DNA from: Amyelois transitella
Lineage: Eukaryota > Arthropoda > Insecta > Lepidoptera > Pyralidae
Length of the DNA stretch: 64,000 nt
Direction of reading: 5' to 3'
Assembly: GCF_032362555.1 (NCBI RefSeq)
Contig: NC_083506.1
Coordinates: forward strand, 5,255,501 to 5,319,500
A model generated the notes under the pieces. It saw nothing but the letters and a program-made list of their open reading frames with translations. It did no database searches and had not been told where the DNA came from. The translations under genes were made by a program, and so were the position numbers. Numbering within the stretch: position 1 is the stretch's first letter; each line of letters opens with the position of its first letter. Positions 36,307-51,300 of the stretch are shown piece by piece.

Positions 36307-39300
36307 ATGTATTCTATGAACTACATTGGCAAGTTCATAGCGAACTTTCGCGAGTTCTACAACGAGATCAATGCTGCGACGCTCACCGGCGCCATCGATG
36401 TGGTGGTGGTGGAGCAACCTGACGGCAGTTTTACGTGCTCGCCGTTCCACGTTCGCTTCGGCAAACTAGGAGTTTTACGATCTAGGTTTAAAGTGGTAAG
36501 TTGCATTTCACCTTTCATTAATTCGTCATAGTTATTTATTTCCATTATTATGGTCTCTCGCAACTACAATATATTTATCAGTAAAAAAACTTTAAAGTAA
36601 ATATCGCAATGGTTACCTCCAAATTGTAATGATTGACCTTTATATTTTTTATTTAGGTAGTTGTCAAAAGTCACATCTTCACAATTTATAGCTGATGTTT
36701 TCAAAATGTCATCATGCTATATCGATGATGGCATGATAACCTTCTATACTTCTACGATAACGAATGTAACCTAACTCATATTTGAAATCAAATTGCTACT
36801 CCGTTGAAACGAAAAATTATTTGTAATTAATATCCTTGTCTTACATTCCCAAGTTTCTTACATGTTATGAATCCTTGTTCTTCTTTGCCGCACCTCTCAG
36901 GTTTATTATTATGTATTACCTTGCTATAAACTGGTGTGTTTGCTTACAAATTGCAAAATTTTCGTCTGTTCTAAGGTGATTAAGGGGGTAGATTTTCAAA
37001 ATAGTAAATTATTTGTGTTCCTTAATTAAACAAAGTCAAAATAAATATTTATTTATTTGAATGATACTCAAAAATAAACTTTATTAAATGATCTATAACA
37101 TGTTTAAGATGAGAATAGAAATTTTTACAATTTAAATATTAAATTTCGTAAAATCAGCAACGAAAAGTCATTCACCGCCACGTTATTTTACAGAATATTT
37201 ACTATACTTATAGTTTACTTAAAATTGGTTCCTAAATTTTCCTTGTTTATACCATATACATTTTGGTTACTGTCTAAATTAAGTAATTTTTATTTATTTT
37301 CCATCTCTATATTGCTCATTGAGCATTATTTGACTATTTGAAATTTTGTTACAACATATTCGTCATTGACTTCCGGGTTTGAGTTTTGCAAATAATATTG
37401 AACAAAAATACTAGTTACAAACATATTCATAGTGAATTCCCGGACCCCGCCGCTCGACGCCTTATTAGCGGCCGAGACATCAGAAAGTGCACACGCGGTT
37501 GTATAAAAGTGCGGATCAAGAAAGTTTTCTGCAATTTTGTCACAAAACCACGTCATTAAACAACTCTCCGTTAATTTGTGATAAGTATTTTTTTTTATCA
37601 GAAGGATTTATCTGCTAGATGTTTTATAGTTTCAATTAAAAATGAACGAAATCACATCACATGTTTTTATTAGTTAGTAGATGTCACGAAAGGTTTTGTT
37701 TTGTTTCGTCATTTATCGTAACATCATTCACTGAACAATAGCTGTTGCGGTGAATGATTTCTAAGGAAGTAAATGATATTTTTGATGAATAGATCAGTGA
37801 TTCTCGTTTTTTAGTGTTGCTTAATAAGATTTACGATATTTGTGATTACATATAGATTGATTGATTTCTAAAATATATATCAAAGATTAGCGAAATGTCG
37901 AATATTATGTCGTTTGATGTCCTAAGATTTATCAAAGATTACATAACAAAGTTTGTTAATCTATTTAAATAGAAATTAATGAGACTGATTAACACTAAGT
38001 TGACCTGACTTATTATGTCGATTGGTGTCTTGAGATTTATAAGTTTGTTAATCTGTTTAATTAGAAATTAATGAGACTGATTTCATCTTAGTTGACCTGA
38101 CTTATTATGCCGATTGGTGTCTTGAGATTTATAAGTTTGTTTAACTATTTAATAAGAAATTAATGAGACTGATTTAAGCTAAGTTGACCTGACTTATTAT
38201 GACGATTGGTGTCCTAAGATTTATCAAAGATTACATTATAAAGTTTGTTAATCTATTTAAATATAAATTATTGAGACTGATTTACACTAAGTTGACCTGA
38301 CTTATTATATCGATTGGTGTCTTGAGATTTATAAGTTTGTTAATCTATTTAATTAGAAATTAAAGAGAGTGGATTACGTTAAGTTGACCTGACTTATTAT
38401 GCCGATTGGTGTCTTGAGATTTATAAGTTTGTTAAGCTATTTAATTAGAAATTAATGGGACTGATATAAGCTAAGTTGACCTGACTTATTATGCCGAATG
38501 GTGTCTCGAGATTTATAAGTTTGTTAAACTATTTGATTAGAAATTAAAGAGAGTGATTTACGTTAAGTTGACCTGACTTATTATGCCGATTGGTGTCTTG
38601 AGATTTATAAGTTTGTTAAGCTATTTAATTAGAAATTAATGGGACTGATTTAAGCTAAGTTGACCTGACTTATTATGCCGATTGGTGTCTTGAGATTTAT
38701 AAGTTTGTTAAACTATTTAATTAGAAATTAATGAGACTGAATTACTTTAAGTTGACCTGTGACTTATTATGTCGATTGGTGTCCTAAGATTTATAAGTCT
38801 GTAAAGCTATTTAATAAGAAATAAATGAGGTCGATTTATGTTAAGTTGACCTGAATCAGTCAACTTAGCGTTGATAACTGATGTCGACTGATGCCCTAAA
38901 ATTTATCACAGATTATCAAAGTTAAGCTATTATAATAATCGATAGTTAAGAGGATTTTTCATTTTATTAAGTTTTTTGAATTAACAAGAGAAGTTTTGAC
39001 TTTTTTAAAATAAATATACCTGATTTTTCGTCATTACCTGTAACACCTTATCATTTACCTCAACGATGTTTGTCATTTATTTCTACAGAGCATCATTCAC
39101 TTCAACATAATATTTTTTTTATTTTAATCTACTACTATTATAAAGGCGAAAGTTTGTATGGATGTATGGATGTTTGTTACTCTTTCACGCAAAAACTACT
39201 GAACCGATTACCATGAAATTTAGTATGTAGGTAGCTGAAGACCCAGAATAACACATAGGCTACTTTTTATCCCAGAGTTCCCGCGGGATTGATAGGGTTT

Positions 39301-42300
39301 CCATGCGGACGAAGTCGCGGGCGGCCTCTAGTTTTCTCATAAATTAGTCAAATATTTAACAGTTTAAATGTATTAACTACCTAAAAAACAAAAGATAATC
39401 AATTTTTAGTAATCAAATTCTTGGTTATACAATAAAAATAATGATAACACTAAAACAGTTAAAATAAATCATGAAATGAAAATTCACCCAAGGACTGCAC
39501 TCACACACTGAGCATCCATTCGTACCCTTTTATATTAATGACACGATTTATACAATTCAGTCGGTTGTACAGTTCAAAAGAAATCTGAATGTTTTCCGTC
39601 TGTTTGCGTGTCTAGTGCTTTATTTATGAGAATACCTACGTTCTTAATGCGAGTTCTATCTACGAAACGCGCGTGACGATAAAAGAGTTAGGCCATCCGT
39701 TTTAATGCTGACTATAAAAACCAACATTTCAAGGCCGATGTTTAAAAATCTTCCAAACCGGTGACAATAATAAAGTCTTGTTAGTAACTGAACTATAAAT
39801 ATTTTTACTTAGCAGTAGAACGGTCTGTTATTGAAGTTCATATTCATATACTAGCTGTGCCCGAGACTCCGTCCGCGTGGAATAGTTTTTTCATCATGGC
39901 ATCATTGAAGCCCTCAAGGATCAATAATTTTCCCCGATTTTTCACATTTTCCATTATTTTTTCGCTCCTTATAGCTGAAGCGTGATGTTATGTAGCCTAA
40001 AGCCTTCCTCGATAAATGGTTTATTCAATTCGAACCAGTAGTTCCTGAGATTAGCGCGTTCAAACGAACAAACAAACTCTTCAGTTTTATAATATTAGTA
40101 TAGATATCAATGTCGATACATGGGTTATACCTACAATACTAAAGTGAGAAAATAACCAGTAGATTCGAATTGAGAAATTCTTTTTGCGTTGAATAGACCA
40201 TTTATCGAGGAAGTATTTTGGCTATATAACATCACGCTGCAACTATAAGAAACAAAGAATTAACGGAATATGTGGAAAAAACGGGGAAAATTATTCATCC
40301 TTGAGGGCGACAGTGAAGCCCAAAATAACTATTCCACGCGGACGAAGTCGTGGGCACAGCTAGTAATATAATATGTAAATTTTATGAATTTGGTGTCAAT
40401 AGCGTCGCTGGTTTTTGTCGGCATGGTCACGGTTCACTTTGCGAAAAGGCGGAACCTCATTTGTTACAAAATTATTTATGTGAAGTTTTTAGACACATGG
40501 CTTTTAAGAATGACATTAAAAATAAACATACAAACCTGCTTCTTTCGCTATTTACTCAGTGATATGACACTAGATGTGGGCAGTATGTATGTTTGTAGAT
40601 CGTTGAAATAATATGGGTTTTACTATCAACCTACGTAAGTACCTACATAGAGAACTAAAATAAGAGATGACACGTCACAAATTTACGGTGTTACGAAGTT
40701 CGATTTGTTGTTATGATTCAGAATCTGCCTGGCTAGTACTATTAAATTATTAAACAAACATTATCTTGCTAGTTATATAAGGCACACTATTTTACATTAC
40801 TATTCTTGGTGCCAAGAAAGCTGTTTAGACATGTTGAATTTACATTATTAGGTACAAGATTCATGTAGTATTATTTATCACAAGGGTTTAAATGCCAGTA
40901 AAAATTTTTGAATCAATGACTCATAAGGTCACATTTCAAAGTTGAATCTCTTACGATCCGTAGAAGTCTAATTGATCTCGCTCTTGCATGGAAATTATTA
41001 AATAATTCATTAGACTGCCCTGAATTATTAAGCAAATTTAGATTCCGGGTACCATTCAGATACCCGCGTAAAAGTATAGACCCACTCAGTCCCTGTTTTC
41101 GCAGAACTAAATTTGGTGCTAATTCACCAGTACCCAGAATGAGTAGATTAATAAATGAATTGAGCTCTGTTATGGATATAAATGCAGACCCGTTGGGTAG
41201 GGTACGGAAAGCTGCTTCCCAACACTTAGCAAAGAATTAGATTAAAGTTGTGTAAAGTTAGGCTAATTTGGTAAGATTTTTGATGCATGTCGTGTTTACC
41301 TCTAAGTGTTTGTTACATTAAGTAAGATGGTTTTTGTAAAATATTAAAACTAAGTGTGAATGTAAACAAATGTTGGTAAACCTAATAAAATAAATAAAAA
41401 AAATAAAATAAGATGTCTTATAAGATTTACATTTACCAAAGGACCAAACAAATTAATTCTAACATATTTTTTACAAATAAATTCTTCTCTTAGCATAACA
41501 TTAAAACTTAATTGTAAAGTTATCTTGTCGTTTTTGTCGTGAGCGGTAGACTTCGCGGGAGATGAACATTCTAGTAACAGAAAGCTCACGGTTTCATCGC
41601 ATCGCAAGCAAAAAATGCGTTCTTGCTTGAAGTGCGTTACATAATTAATGGGTACAAATTTGTTTATATTTAATTGTTTAGATTTATTATAATATTGGTT
41701 GAGGGGTTTCGGTGACTCTGCTGACTCGAGACTAAAGATAAAGTTTACTAGAAAGGGATTGCCAAAAACAGACAAGAAAATTGCGTCTGATTCATTGCAA
41801 AAGTTGGAAGTTTGCCAAATGTGGACATTCTCAACCAGAAACATTCAGAAACGTGGGGGAAAATTTGGCACAAATTGTTTTCTTCATCCGGCCACCTGTT
41901 TAATTTTTTTCACTTGGCGCTGTTGCCAGCGGCAGGTATTACTTTTCATCATGTCATGCCCATGTTTAAGTGAATAACCTCTAGCTGATGACTTTTTATG
42001 TAAAAATTCGCTGGTCAATGTCGTTTCAAATATAATAGAAACCAAAAAGATAGTTTTCTGTCTTAGTAAAACATGTAAAAAAAGGTGTTAAATTAAAGTT
42101 TTTAGTAAAATCAATAATCGGATTTTAAATTTAACTTTTTGTTTAGGGTTCCGTCCCTAAAATGTAAAAACGGGACCCTTTGTTCTCGAATCCAACCCGC
42201 ACTTGCCCGATTAAAAAAAAATTTAATGGTCATTGGCTGAACAGCGATATTTGTCGTTCTATGTAAAATAGGTCCCGTTGCCGATTGTTACCATGAGGAA

Positions 42301-45300
42301 ATGTAAACCTCATTGCTTGATAAGGTATGCATAAAATCAAGCCTCTTTGCCGGAGGGTAGATAGAGACACAAGCAATTTTATAACGAAGTGATTCACTGA
42401 CTTAGGAAGGCAAAAGGGCATTCTATGTGATGTACGCTTATAGAAGTTTTGTTAGTTAAATCTAACCATGTTTTTGTTTTCAATAAAATATTTTTATTAA
42501 TTATGTCATGATCAGGTGGACTTGGAGCTAAATGGCGAGCCTTTGAACATCCACATGAAGCTAGGGGAGTCCGGGGAAGCGTTCTTTGTGGAGGAGGTAG
42601 GGGAAGACGAGGCCGCGTGCTCGGCGCACCTCGCCACGTCGCCCATACCCGCCTCGAGGTTCGAAGAGTTGTATGAGCCGCGGCGCAGGAACTCGCTGTC
42701 GGCAGTAGAACCCGATCATGGACAAGCCTCTGACTATACAAAGCGGAGGTATGTTAGTCTTTATTTTGAAACAGTTTGTTCTTCTACCTTACTTTTTTGA
42801 GAGTAGGTACATACAGGAAAATACTATTGGGACTCATACTGAGAAAGAAGCTAGGTTTGCTTTAAAAATTCTATATAGAAAGCGATAGTTCGATAGCGAT
42901 CTGCTTTTGCGTATAATTTGAAAGCGAAACCACGGGCGTAACTTATCTGATGCATTAGCATTAGGTTTCACGGTGTATGCTGAAGATGCACACGGAGAAA
43001 CGTTAAACTTCATAAATGACCAACTTTGGTCATTTGTTACAGATACACAGCTGACGGACAAACTATGCAGAAACCTAATTTAAGCAAACTTGCAAAAAGT
43101 AACAAGGAAGAACCTTCAGTTAATGATAATGCTGAACATGACGCCCTTTTCGAAATGGACGGGCTGGATGAGCAATCCGTATCCTGGACTGACGGCCGCA
43201 CTCCAAAAACCTTCGCGGCGACTGAAATTGGCGAGGATTGTGCCGCTCATCAGACAGTGCAAAAGATCAGTGCTCATAACGATTTCCGACCTATCGAATC
43301 AGTTCCTTCGAATATTGATGAAAACAAGCAAAACGGCAATGGTAAAAAGAAAAAGAAGACTAGGAAAGTGAGTTCTAAGAAGAAACATCAACGTAAATCC
43401 TCGACGAGTTCCATCTCCAGCCAGTCGGACCGCGCGGGCTCCGAACACCGCGGCTCCCAGCCCACTGCCATTCCTAACACCACCGACATCAATTTCTTCA
43501 GTGACACCGAGGTTAACTCCACAATACTTAGGTAAGTACACTGGAAATTCCAGGCATGGATTGGACGTGCTAATAACATCAACTTAACTTTTTTCATGTC
43601 TTATAGGTTCTGGAATGTATTTGAGAATAACATGTCAATACAATACATTTAATAACAATAAATTTCTAGTTTTCTGTTCGTGTGTAGTAAACAAGTAGTT
43701 AACTCTGTTTACATAGAATTGTGACTTGATAACATAACATTATTGTTTATAGATTTATCTGCAATCTTTCACTCAATTCACTCTAGTTGGGTATCACTGC
43801 ATTGTGTGTAAACTGTGCTAGGCGAATTTATTATTGCATAATTAATAACTATACACTGTCAATAACTTCATAAGAAGCGGCGAACTAAACGAGAACGCCA
43901 TGCATGATTGCATGTTTATGCTTCACATTTGTATAACTATATATGTATACTATTAAGTTGTATGATAAAAAATATGTTTGTTTCCTAACAGTTACTATTA
44001 GTTATTTTCTATAAAAATAAATATAGCTTAAGAGTTTTTCTCTTGTAATTTGTTCAGTTTCGTCCGCCAATTCAGTCGATACCTAGTCTTCAAAGTTCAG
44101 ATTATAAAGTAAAATTTGTTTTGACAAAAGCGGGATGAATATTGAGTCGCCTGGTTGCAGCGAAGAGATGTCCAACCTCAACCTGAGCGGCGACAACCGC
44201 ATCCCGATGGCGTTGTCGGACACGGCATTTGAGGTGCACGCCGCCTCCAGAAATGCGTAAACATTGATAATATTAACTCCGGTTCACATCGCTTGCTCTA
44301 CTCACCAACTAGCCCCAAGTAGATGTATTGTATCGTTTGTTACTTCGAAGTATGTAGCTTTAGTTAAAAATTGTGAAAGATACTAAAACTTATAGTATTT
44401 TCTTCAAGCGGCTGTAGTGCGAATTTGTCGCCCGGTGATATTCCAACTAGCTTCACTAGCTTTCATGTTTCCTAGGCTACGTTCGAGGAAGTATACGATT
44501 GTTTCAGTCAGCAAGCAGCTTTTATGTAATAGTAATCACGCTTGTACAACAATAACAGTTTTCCGTATTTTTCGTAGACCGCAATATTAATATATACCAC
44601 AAACTGATGTATAAGTAACATTATAGACACCCGAATTTAAATTTAGATAAGTATTTTTGATGATATTTTAAACATGGTATTGTGGTAACCTCATATTGTG
44701 TCACTATGTTTTTGTTGTGCTTAAATCGATATAATAAGTACCTTATTAGCTAACATACGTAACCGTCTTACCAATTACCTAGAATCATCAAAGTATTTTA
44801 GAGATACAAAAAAATATGCAATTGCCATCATTTGCGGCGTACAAATTCTAATTACGCTTACAATCTTTAATTGGACATTATGAGTGTAAATACACGCTTT
44901 TAAATTAAAACGCGATAAAGCTCATTATTTGACAGCTTTTCTTTTCAACCAGTAAAAATGTCAACAGGGGCTCACGTGGTGGCACTCCCGTGCAATCGGA
45001 CACTGAAGTTGAACTGTCCCGAACCACAAGTGGGGACAAGTCTTCTCAATCTTGGCGCTGGGGTGAACTGCCGGAGCCACCGGTTCGCGGGGCCGAATCT
45101 CCCGCTACTCCGGAATCCGCCCCCACCCCCACTTCCCCCGCTAGTCCCGCCGAACCCGCCTCTCCTACGGAACCTCTAAGCTCTGACGAAGAGAGGCCCG
45201 GCCGCCGCGGCGTGCTCAGCGGCATGTTCAGATTTATATCGGCGAGGGACGCCAACAGCGGGGTCACGGAGGGCGTGTACCTGGATGATTTGGATAGGGG

Positions 45301-48300
45301 GCAGGTCGACCCGGGACTTTACTTCCCGAAACATCACGCTGATCAGTATCGCGCAGGTGAGACATCTAGCGAGTTCCAATTTGTGTATACGTTGCAATAG
45401 ATTAAATAGTACATTTCAATAATAATAACTCATTAAGCATTCATAAATTCATTGTTAGAGAAACCATTCAAACTGTAGGTAATGATGATATTTATTTATG
45501 GATCCTTTGTTTAATAAATGTTTATTGTAAATTTTACATATTTGTCATAAGTGGATAACTGTGGATAATTAAAATATGTACACTAATAACGATAATACGT
45601 CTTGTTTTCAAGCATCTGTACAATGAGTTTCAGAATGTGGTAAATGACTTTATAACGGATCTTGCTTATCGCGCGACACAACAAAAATGCAATCGATTAT
45701 CTTTCCCCGCGTTCCGAAGTTCGTCTGTGTTGAACTTTGGAACTCGATATTTTACAGACAACATAACTTCAACCTTCATAGAGAGAATTTAAGAATGCGA
45801 TGTGACTTATCAGAGAAACAGAACTTGTTGGTTTCAAAAGTTTCTAGAATTTTATTATACATACATAAGACAGAGACAACAGTCTTAAAAAGTTCAGCTG
45901 AATGGCTTAGTGATGGAATTGAGATTTATCTAGTGACAGGTTGCTAGCCAGGCCCTAAAGAAGAATCCTTTATTAGATTTTATCAGTTGACGTTTATTAA
46001 TTTGTTATTACCATATTTCCAGTAGCGAGCAACCCGATCCCCACGTCGTCGGGCCCCACGGAGGAGGAATACGAGTCTGGCAACGGGCCCTCTCTGCCGC
46101 AGTCGCCGGCCTCCCTCGAGCCACCGCAACTCGACTCGGATGACGACGAGAAACTACTCGCCAAGTAAGTCAATTAAAAAAATACGTATAATCACGTCTT
46201 TAGAGCTTATTATAGATAGACAGAGCCAACAGTCTCGAAAAGATCACATTCAACTTATGCCTTAATGATGGAATTGGGATTCAAATAGTTACAGGTCGCT
46301 AGCTTATCGCCTAAAAGAAGAAACCCAAGTTTATCAGCCCTCTATTACTGACTTCCATAATCTGAACGGAAAGAGAATTCAGCTGGAACACACTTTTTTT
46401 TTCGACACTAATAAACCAGTGTAAATATGCAGATACTATGTATTTTGGTGTTAGTCTTTGACAAGCCCCCAAGTCATCTTAGTTGAGAAGATATATCTCT
46501 CCTATAGAAGATATATAAGATAGAGGGAAGGTAAGTAATTTGTCCTTACAACGTTTGCGAATAAGCGGTTGTGTTGTGATATTACTAGCTTTTTCTCGAT
46601 GCTTAGATTATACTTTGTATGCAAAATTTAATTTAATCTATTTAGCTGTTTCTATTATAGTCCATGGTTAGATTATCATAATTTAGATTATTATTATTTC
46701 ATATAAAATATATAAGTGAAAATGCTTAAATCTTAAAGAAATAAGAAGGCGGAGTAGAAAAGTTTTCACTGCCGGCTTTCTTATACTCCGCTTAATTTCC
46801 TAATATATTTTCGAAAGTAAATAAATCAGCGTCATAAAATTCACTCCGGGCGAAACAGACAGAATAGCTCATCTATAAATAGTTGTCATCGTCTGTCCTT
46901 GTAGGTATTCAACATCTACATTATATATCTTTTACGTATTACAATATTTTGCTAATATAGTTTTCATTACATAACGTATATATGAATACATGATTTTTAA
47001 GTGTCTGTATTGTTCGTTAAATGAACTTATCATGTAAATGTGAAAATTATAATTTTAAAAGTAAATTACGCTTGTCACGCCAGACATGTTTGTTTTTTTA
47101 TCATGTTGATACTGAAATAACGTGATGACTGAGTTTATTTCTCTTATTTTTTGCTAATATAGTTATACCGTGCTCAATTTGCGAATATTTATCCGGAGTT
47201 GCACACAAACTTTCTTATATCATAAAATATTATTTTTAACTTTGGAATTCCCAGCTGCATTTTCAAACTTTCTGGGTCTATTCTTTTAGCATAGCCCGGT
47301 TTAACAAAGTTCTTGCAACATGAGAAAAATTAAACAAGCTTAACACGCAGGAAAATGTGTTTAAAAATTAGCTAAGCATATCTATACAAATAAAAGGTTT
47401 AATGTCATGAACATTAAGTGCATATTATACATACTATAGCGGCCTGTCTCAGCGTCACTCGTGGTACATATACAGCTTATAACATCCGCAAATAAAGTGC
47501 CTTTTTTACGGTGATAGAATATTCATTATCGGTTTAGTATTTCCGAAAATTAGACCTTACAAACAATCAATGTTACGAATTTTACCTCCTTACAATATCA
47601 GTAGGTATACCTACACACGTGCGCATAACTCACCAGATAAGTACTTGCGTATAACTGATAACAAAAAGAAAGTCCTAGAGAGAGTTGCCTCCCGACAGGG
47701 GTCAAGTGGCGGTGTACGTGCGCGAGGACATGGTGTCGCGCGCGCTGCCGTTCGAGGAGTTCTGCGCGCGCGGCGCCGCGCTGGCGGGCGAGGGCCGGCT
47801 GCTGGTGCGGCTCGGCGGCCGCCTGCTGCCGTGGCGCAGCGCCGGCCCGCTGCTGCTGTCGCTGCTGGCCTACCGCCGCCCGCTGCCCGCCGTGAGTCCA
47901 CATTACACAGGATTACTTTTAACTTGATATCGTTTGTTGTTTATATCGCAAATCCCACGGAAAAGGCATTTTTTCGGGATTTATGTATTTGTATGCCTTT
48001 CTAAGTAGGTACTATTAATACTCTATGCGTAGGTACTTACTTTTTTACGTACTTTTTTTTTTCATTTCATTCACTTTGTACCTACGAATTCCTACATACA
48101 ATGACAGGTTTTCTTGCTTCCGTTGAATTTCGGGAAATCCTGTAAGTTTCCGTACGTATAATCACGTCTTTATCCCTTGCGGAGTAGACAGAGCCAATAG
48201 TCTTGAAAAGACCGAAAGGTACATTCGGCTGTTTGGCTTAAGATTGAATTAATGTTAAAAAAGTAACAGGTTTATAGCCCATGTCATAAAAGAAGAATCC

Positions 48301-51300
48301 CAATTATGTAATCCTTTCCCTTAAATGGAAATGATAGGTTTTCTAAAACTGTGTTCCTTATATTTCAGCAAGTGTTCTTGGCCTAGTGACTATCAAGTTG
48401 ACTAGTCCGATTAACCTTCAACTCGTTCACTCATAAAATATATGACATTACATTTGCATATTGTAAATGTATGCAATCTAAAGGTTAATATTAATTAAGT
48501 TGTTTTGAAGTCAGCATCATCATGACTCTATCAACTTAAAATTTTCGATCTACAGTTTTAAGTGTATTGGATTTCTTCAGACTGCCCCTTCTTCCTGGGC
48601 GCGGTGGAGGCGGCATGGTCAGACATTCGTTCCTCAGATTAGCCTGTAGTTTGATAGAAACCTGACAGAATCATACACATATTAAAAATTACTGTTACAT
48701 GCCTGAGATGTTAGTTAAAGGGCTCACCCTATTAAATCCCTTTTACAGTTGTCAGTATTTTAAAACGCATGAGGCGATCCTGCGTTACAGGCTTTCCAGA
48801 CTACTCGTTCCGCTGTGGTCAACTGTTCTTACTAATTCTTTGGTTATATTTAAAATCCATAGTTTCTTTTTAACTCCGCTAAATGGCAAGTCTTAACATT
48901 ACCGTTAACCAACAGCGTATCCTCGAGTCCCTGGAGAAGTCCGACAAAGAGGAGTCCGCGGCGCGCTCGCCGTCAGCGGACAGTTCTGCCAAACCGCGCG
49001 GATATTACTCGTGGTGGAGTTGGCGACGCACCACCGAGGTGAAACGGTCAGTGTTTTATTCATATGTACTTCTTCTATCGTGTCAAACGTGGCTTCAAAC
49101 TATACATTTGTTGTACATTAGAGAGGACGGTTTTGAGGCTTTAGTTAAAATCTGAAGTCATCATACCTATCTGTATGACATTTATCATTAATCAAATGGC
49201 GCTTTTATCGCAGCTACTCACATACTCCCCGGAAATTTTCAATATTATTAATCGACGATTATTCCGTTGCAGCGACGAGACCTCGCCAACAAAAGAACAA
49301 ACGCCAAAAGATGCTAGTATAATTGAGACTGACAAAGTGGAAGGAAAGCCGAGAGATGCTCAAGTAGATAAAATAGTTGAAGAAGCTGTGGAATTGACGC
49401 AAGTCGTCGAGATCACAGAGCAAGCAACAGTGGGGGAGGATATACCTGCCTTGCCCGAAAGTAGCATCCAACAGAATATTGGTAAGAATATAGTGCCTTA
49501 TTTTGTTAGCATTCGGTCTTCAGACAGAAGCAAGGCAATGTTTTGATCCTTCATTATTATCACCGCACTTTATTCACCCGCCCCAGTCTTTTATATTCAG
49601 CTTTACATTTCAAGTAATTTTATATAGTTTGACAGCTTATGTAGTCTCAAACATGTTTTGCATTAGTAGTTACATACTGAGATATTTTTTTCAGATCGTC
49701 AGGATCATAGTTCTTCGGAGTCCGATCAAGAGGGGCACGTAAAGAGGCCGACACGCCGTCATTCCACATTCCGCAAGACACTCAGACTTTCGTCTGAACA
49801 AATTGTAAGTGAAATATTTTTAATACAATTCACTTGTTGGTTGTGCCGGTAGCTCTAACGTGATAAATAATGATTATTAAATTTCAATTCCCTAACGTCT
49901 CATCACGTTCATGAAACGTTGTAACTTGTCATAATGCTGTAATTATCTTTTCAATACTCATTTGAGATACTTTCTCATGTTGAGTTTCATCGGAGTCAGT
50001 GGTTTTGCGCTTCACGTTAAAATACCTATTAGCCAGTTTTTTTTCCTGCATATTGATTTTTTAATCATTCTTTTTTTTTACAAACATCACAGTCTCGTCT
50101 ATATCCCTTGCGGGATAGACAGGGCCAATAGTCTCAAAAAGACTGAAATGGCACGTTTAGCTACATGGCTGCATAATGAAATTCAGATAAAAAATAGTGA
50201 CAGGTTGCTAGTCAATCACCTACAAGATGAGTCCCAAATAAGTTTATCCCTTAGTCGCCTTTCGCGACACCTATGGGAAAGATATAGAGTGTTCTCTAAG
50301 GGCCTGAAACAACACGGCACTAATTTGTAGAAAATTTAAATTGTCGTAGAAAAACCTGAATCTTCGCGAGGGCATGAACGAGATGGTGTTCAGCGTGACC
50401 ACGGCGTACCAGGGCACCACCAAGTGCAAGTGCAACGTGTTCCGCTGGCGCTACGACGACAAGATCGTCATCTCCGACATCGATGGCACTATCACAAAGT
50501 ACACACTTATATATTATCACGTCTGTATCCCCTGCGGGATAGACAGAGCCAACAGTCTTGAAATGACTGAAAGGCTTCGTTCAGCTGTATGGCTTTATAT
50601 ATAATGGAATTGAGATTCAAATAGTGACAGGTTGAAATAATATTTTATGAACTACTAGCGACCCGCCATGGCTTTGCACTGGTAGCATTTATAGATAATT
50701 ATAATTAGGACTTTGTAATGTGTAGTGATATGTACTTCTCCGCAGGTCAGACGTGTTGGGCCACATTTTCCCACTCGTGGGCAAGGACTGGGCGCAGGCG
50801 GGCGTGGCGCAACTGTTTACTAAGATCAAGAACAATGGCTACCAGCTGCTCTATTTGTCAGCGCGAGCCATCGGACAGGCCAGGGTATGAGATTCCTATT
50901 AATATTCTGCTTCCTCCGTTTAGTCCCAGCTACATCCTCACCTTTCTGCAGAGGAGTCCGGGGTGTGCCTTTACGATCATGTTACTGGATGGAGTGAGTT
51001 AGGGTTTTACACGGACCGACTTCCACTAACTGATGATCTACTGAACGAATTTTAATGAAACTATGCAGTTATTTAACTAAAATATTGGGATATTTAAGGC
51101 CGATGAAGTCGGGGGCAACAGCTATTAAAAATATATACATACATACATACATAAACTCACGCCTCTTTCCCGGAGGGGTTGTAAATATATATATATATGT
51201 AAAATTTAGCATTATATACAAAACAGTGCTCGGAGACTCCTGCTTTTTAATAATCTTGTGATAAGAGTCTTTTTAAGATGTTAATAATTTGGGTATGTGG

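Noticed and set aside
37885-38870. CRISPR-like array (regular repeats of 92 bp)
   Set aside because: The units are continuous, with no unique spacers between short repeats; it is an ordinary tandem repeat in an animal intron.
41350-41977. Overlapping frames on both strands near 41.4-42.0 kb
   Set aside because: They fall in a lipin intron next to a LINE tail, without splice sites in phase or recognisable motifs.
42394-42741. Minus-strand Arg/Pro/Thr-rich frame
   Set aside because: It is antisense to the second coding lipin exon and has no family resemblance.
44958-45267. Pro-rich + strand and Gly/Ser-rich minus-strand frames
   Set aside because: They overlap the lipin exon at 44,968-45,356 in other frames; the splice phase selects the lipin frame.
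47598-48004. Ala/Arg-rich open frames in three frames around 47.7-47.9 kb
   Set aside because: They are by-products of the very GC-rich lipin exon at 47,699-47,891; only the frame continuing from the previous exon matches lipin.
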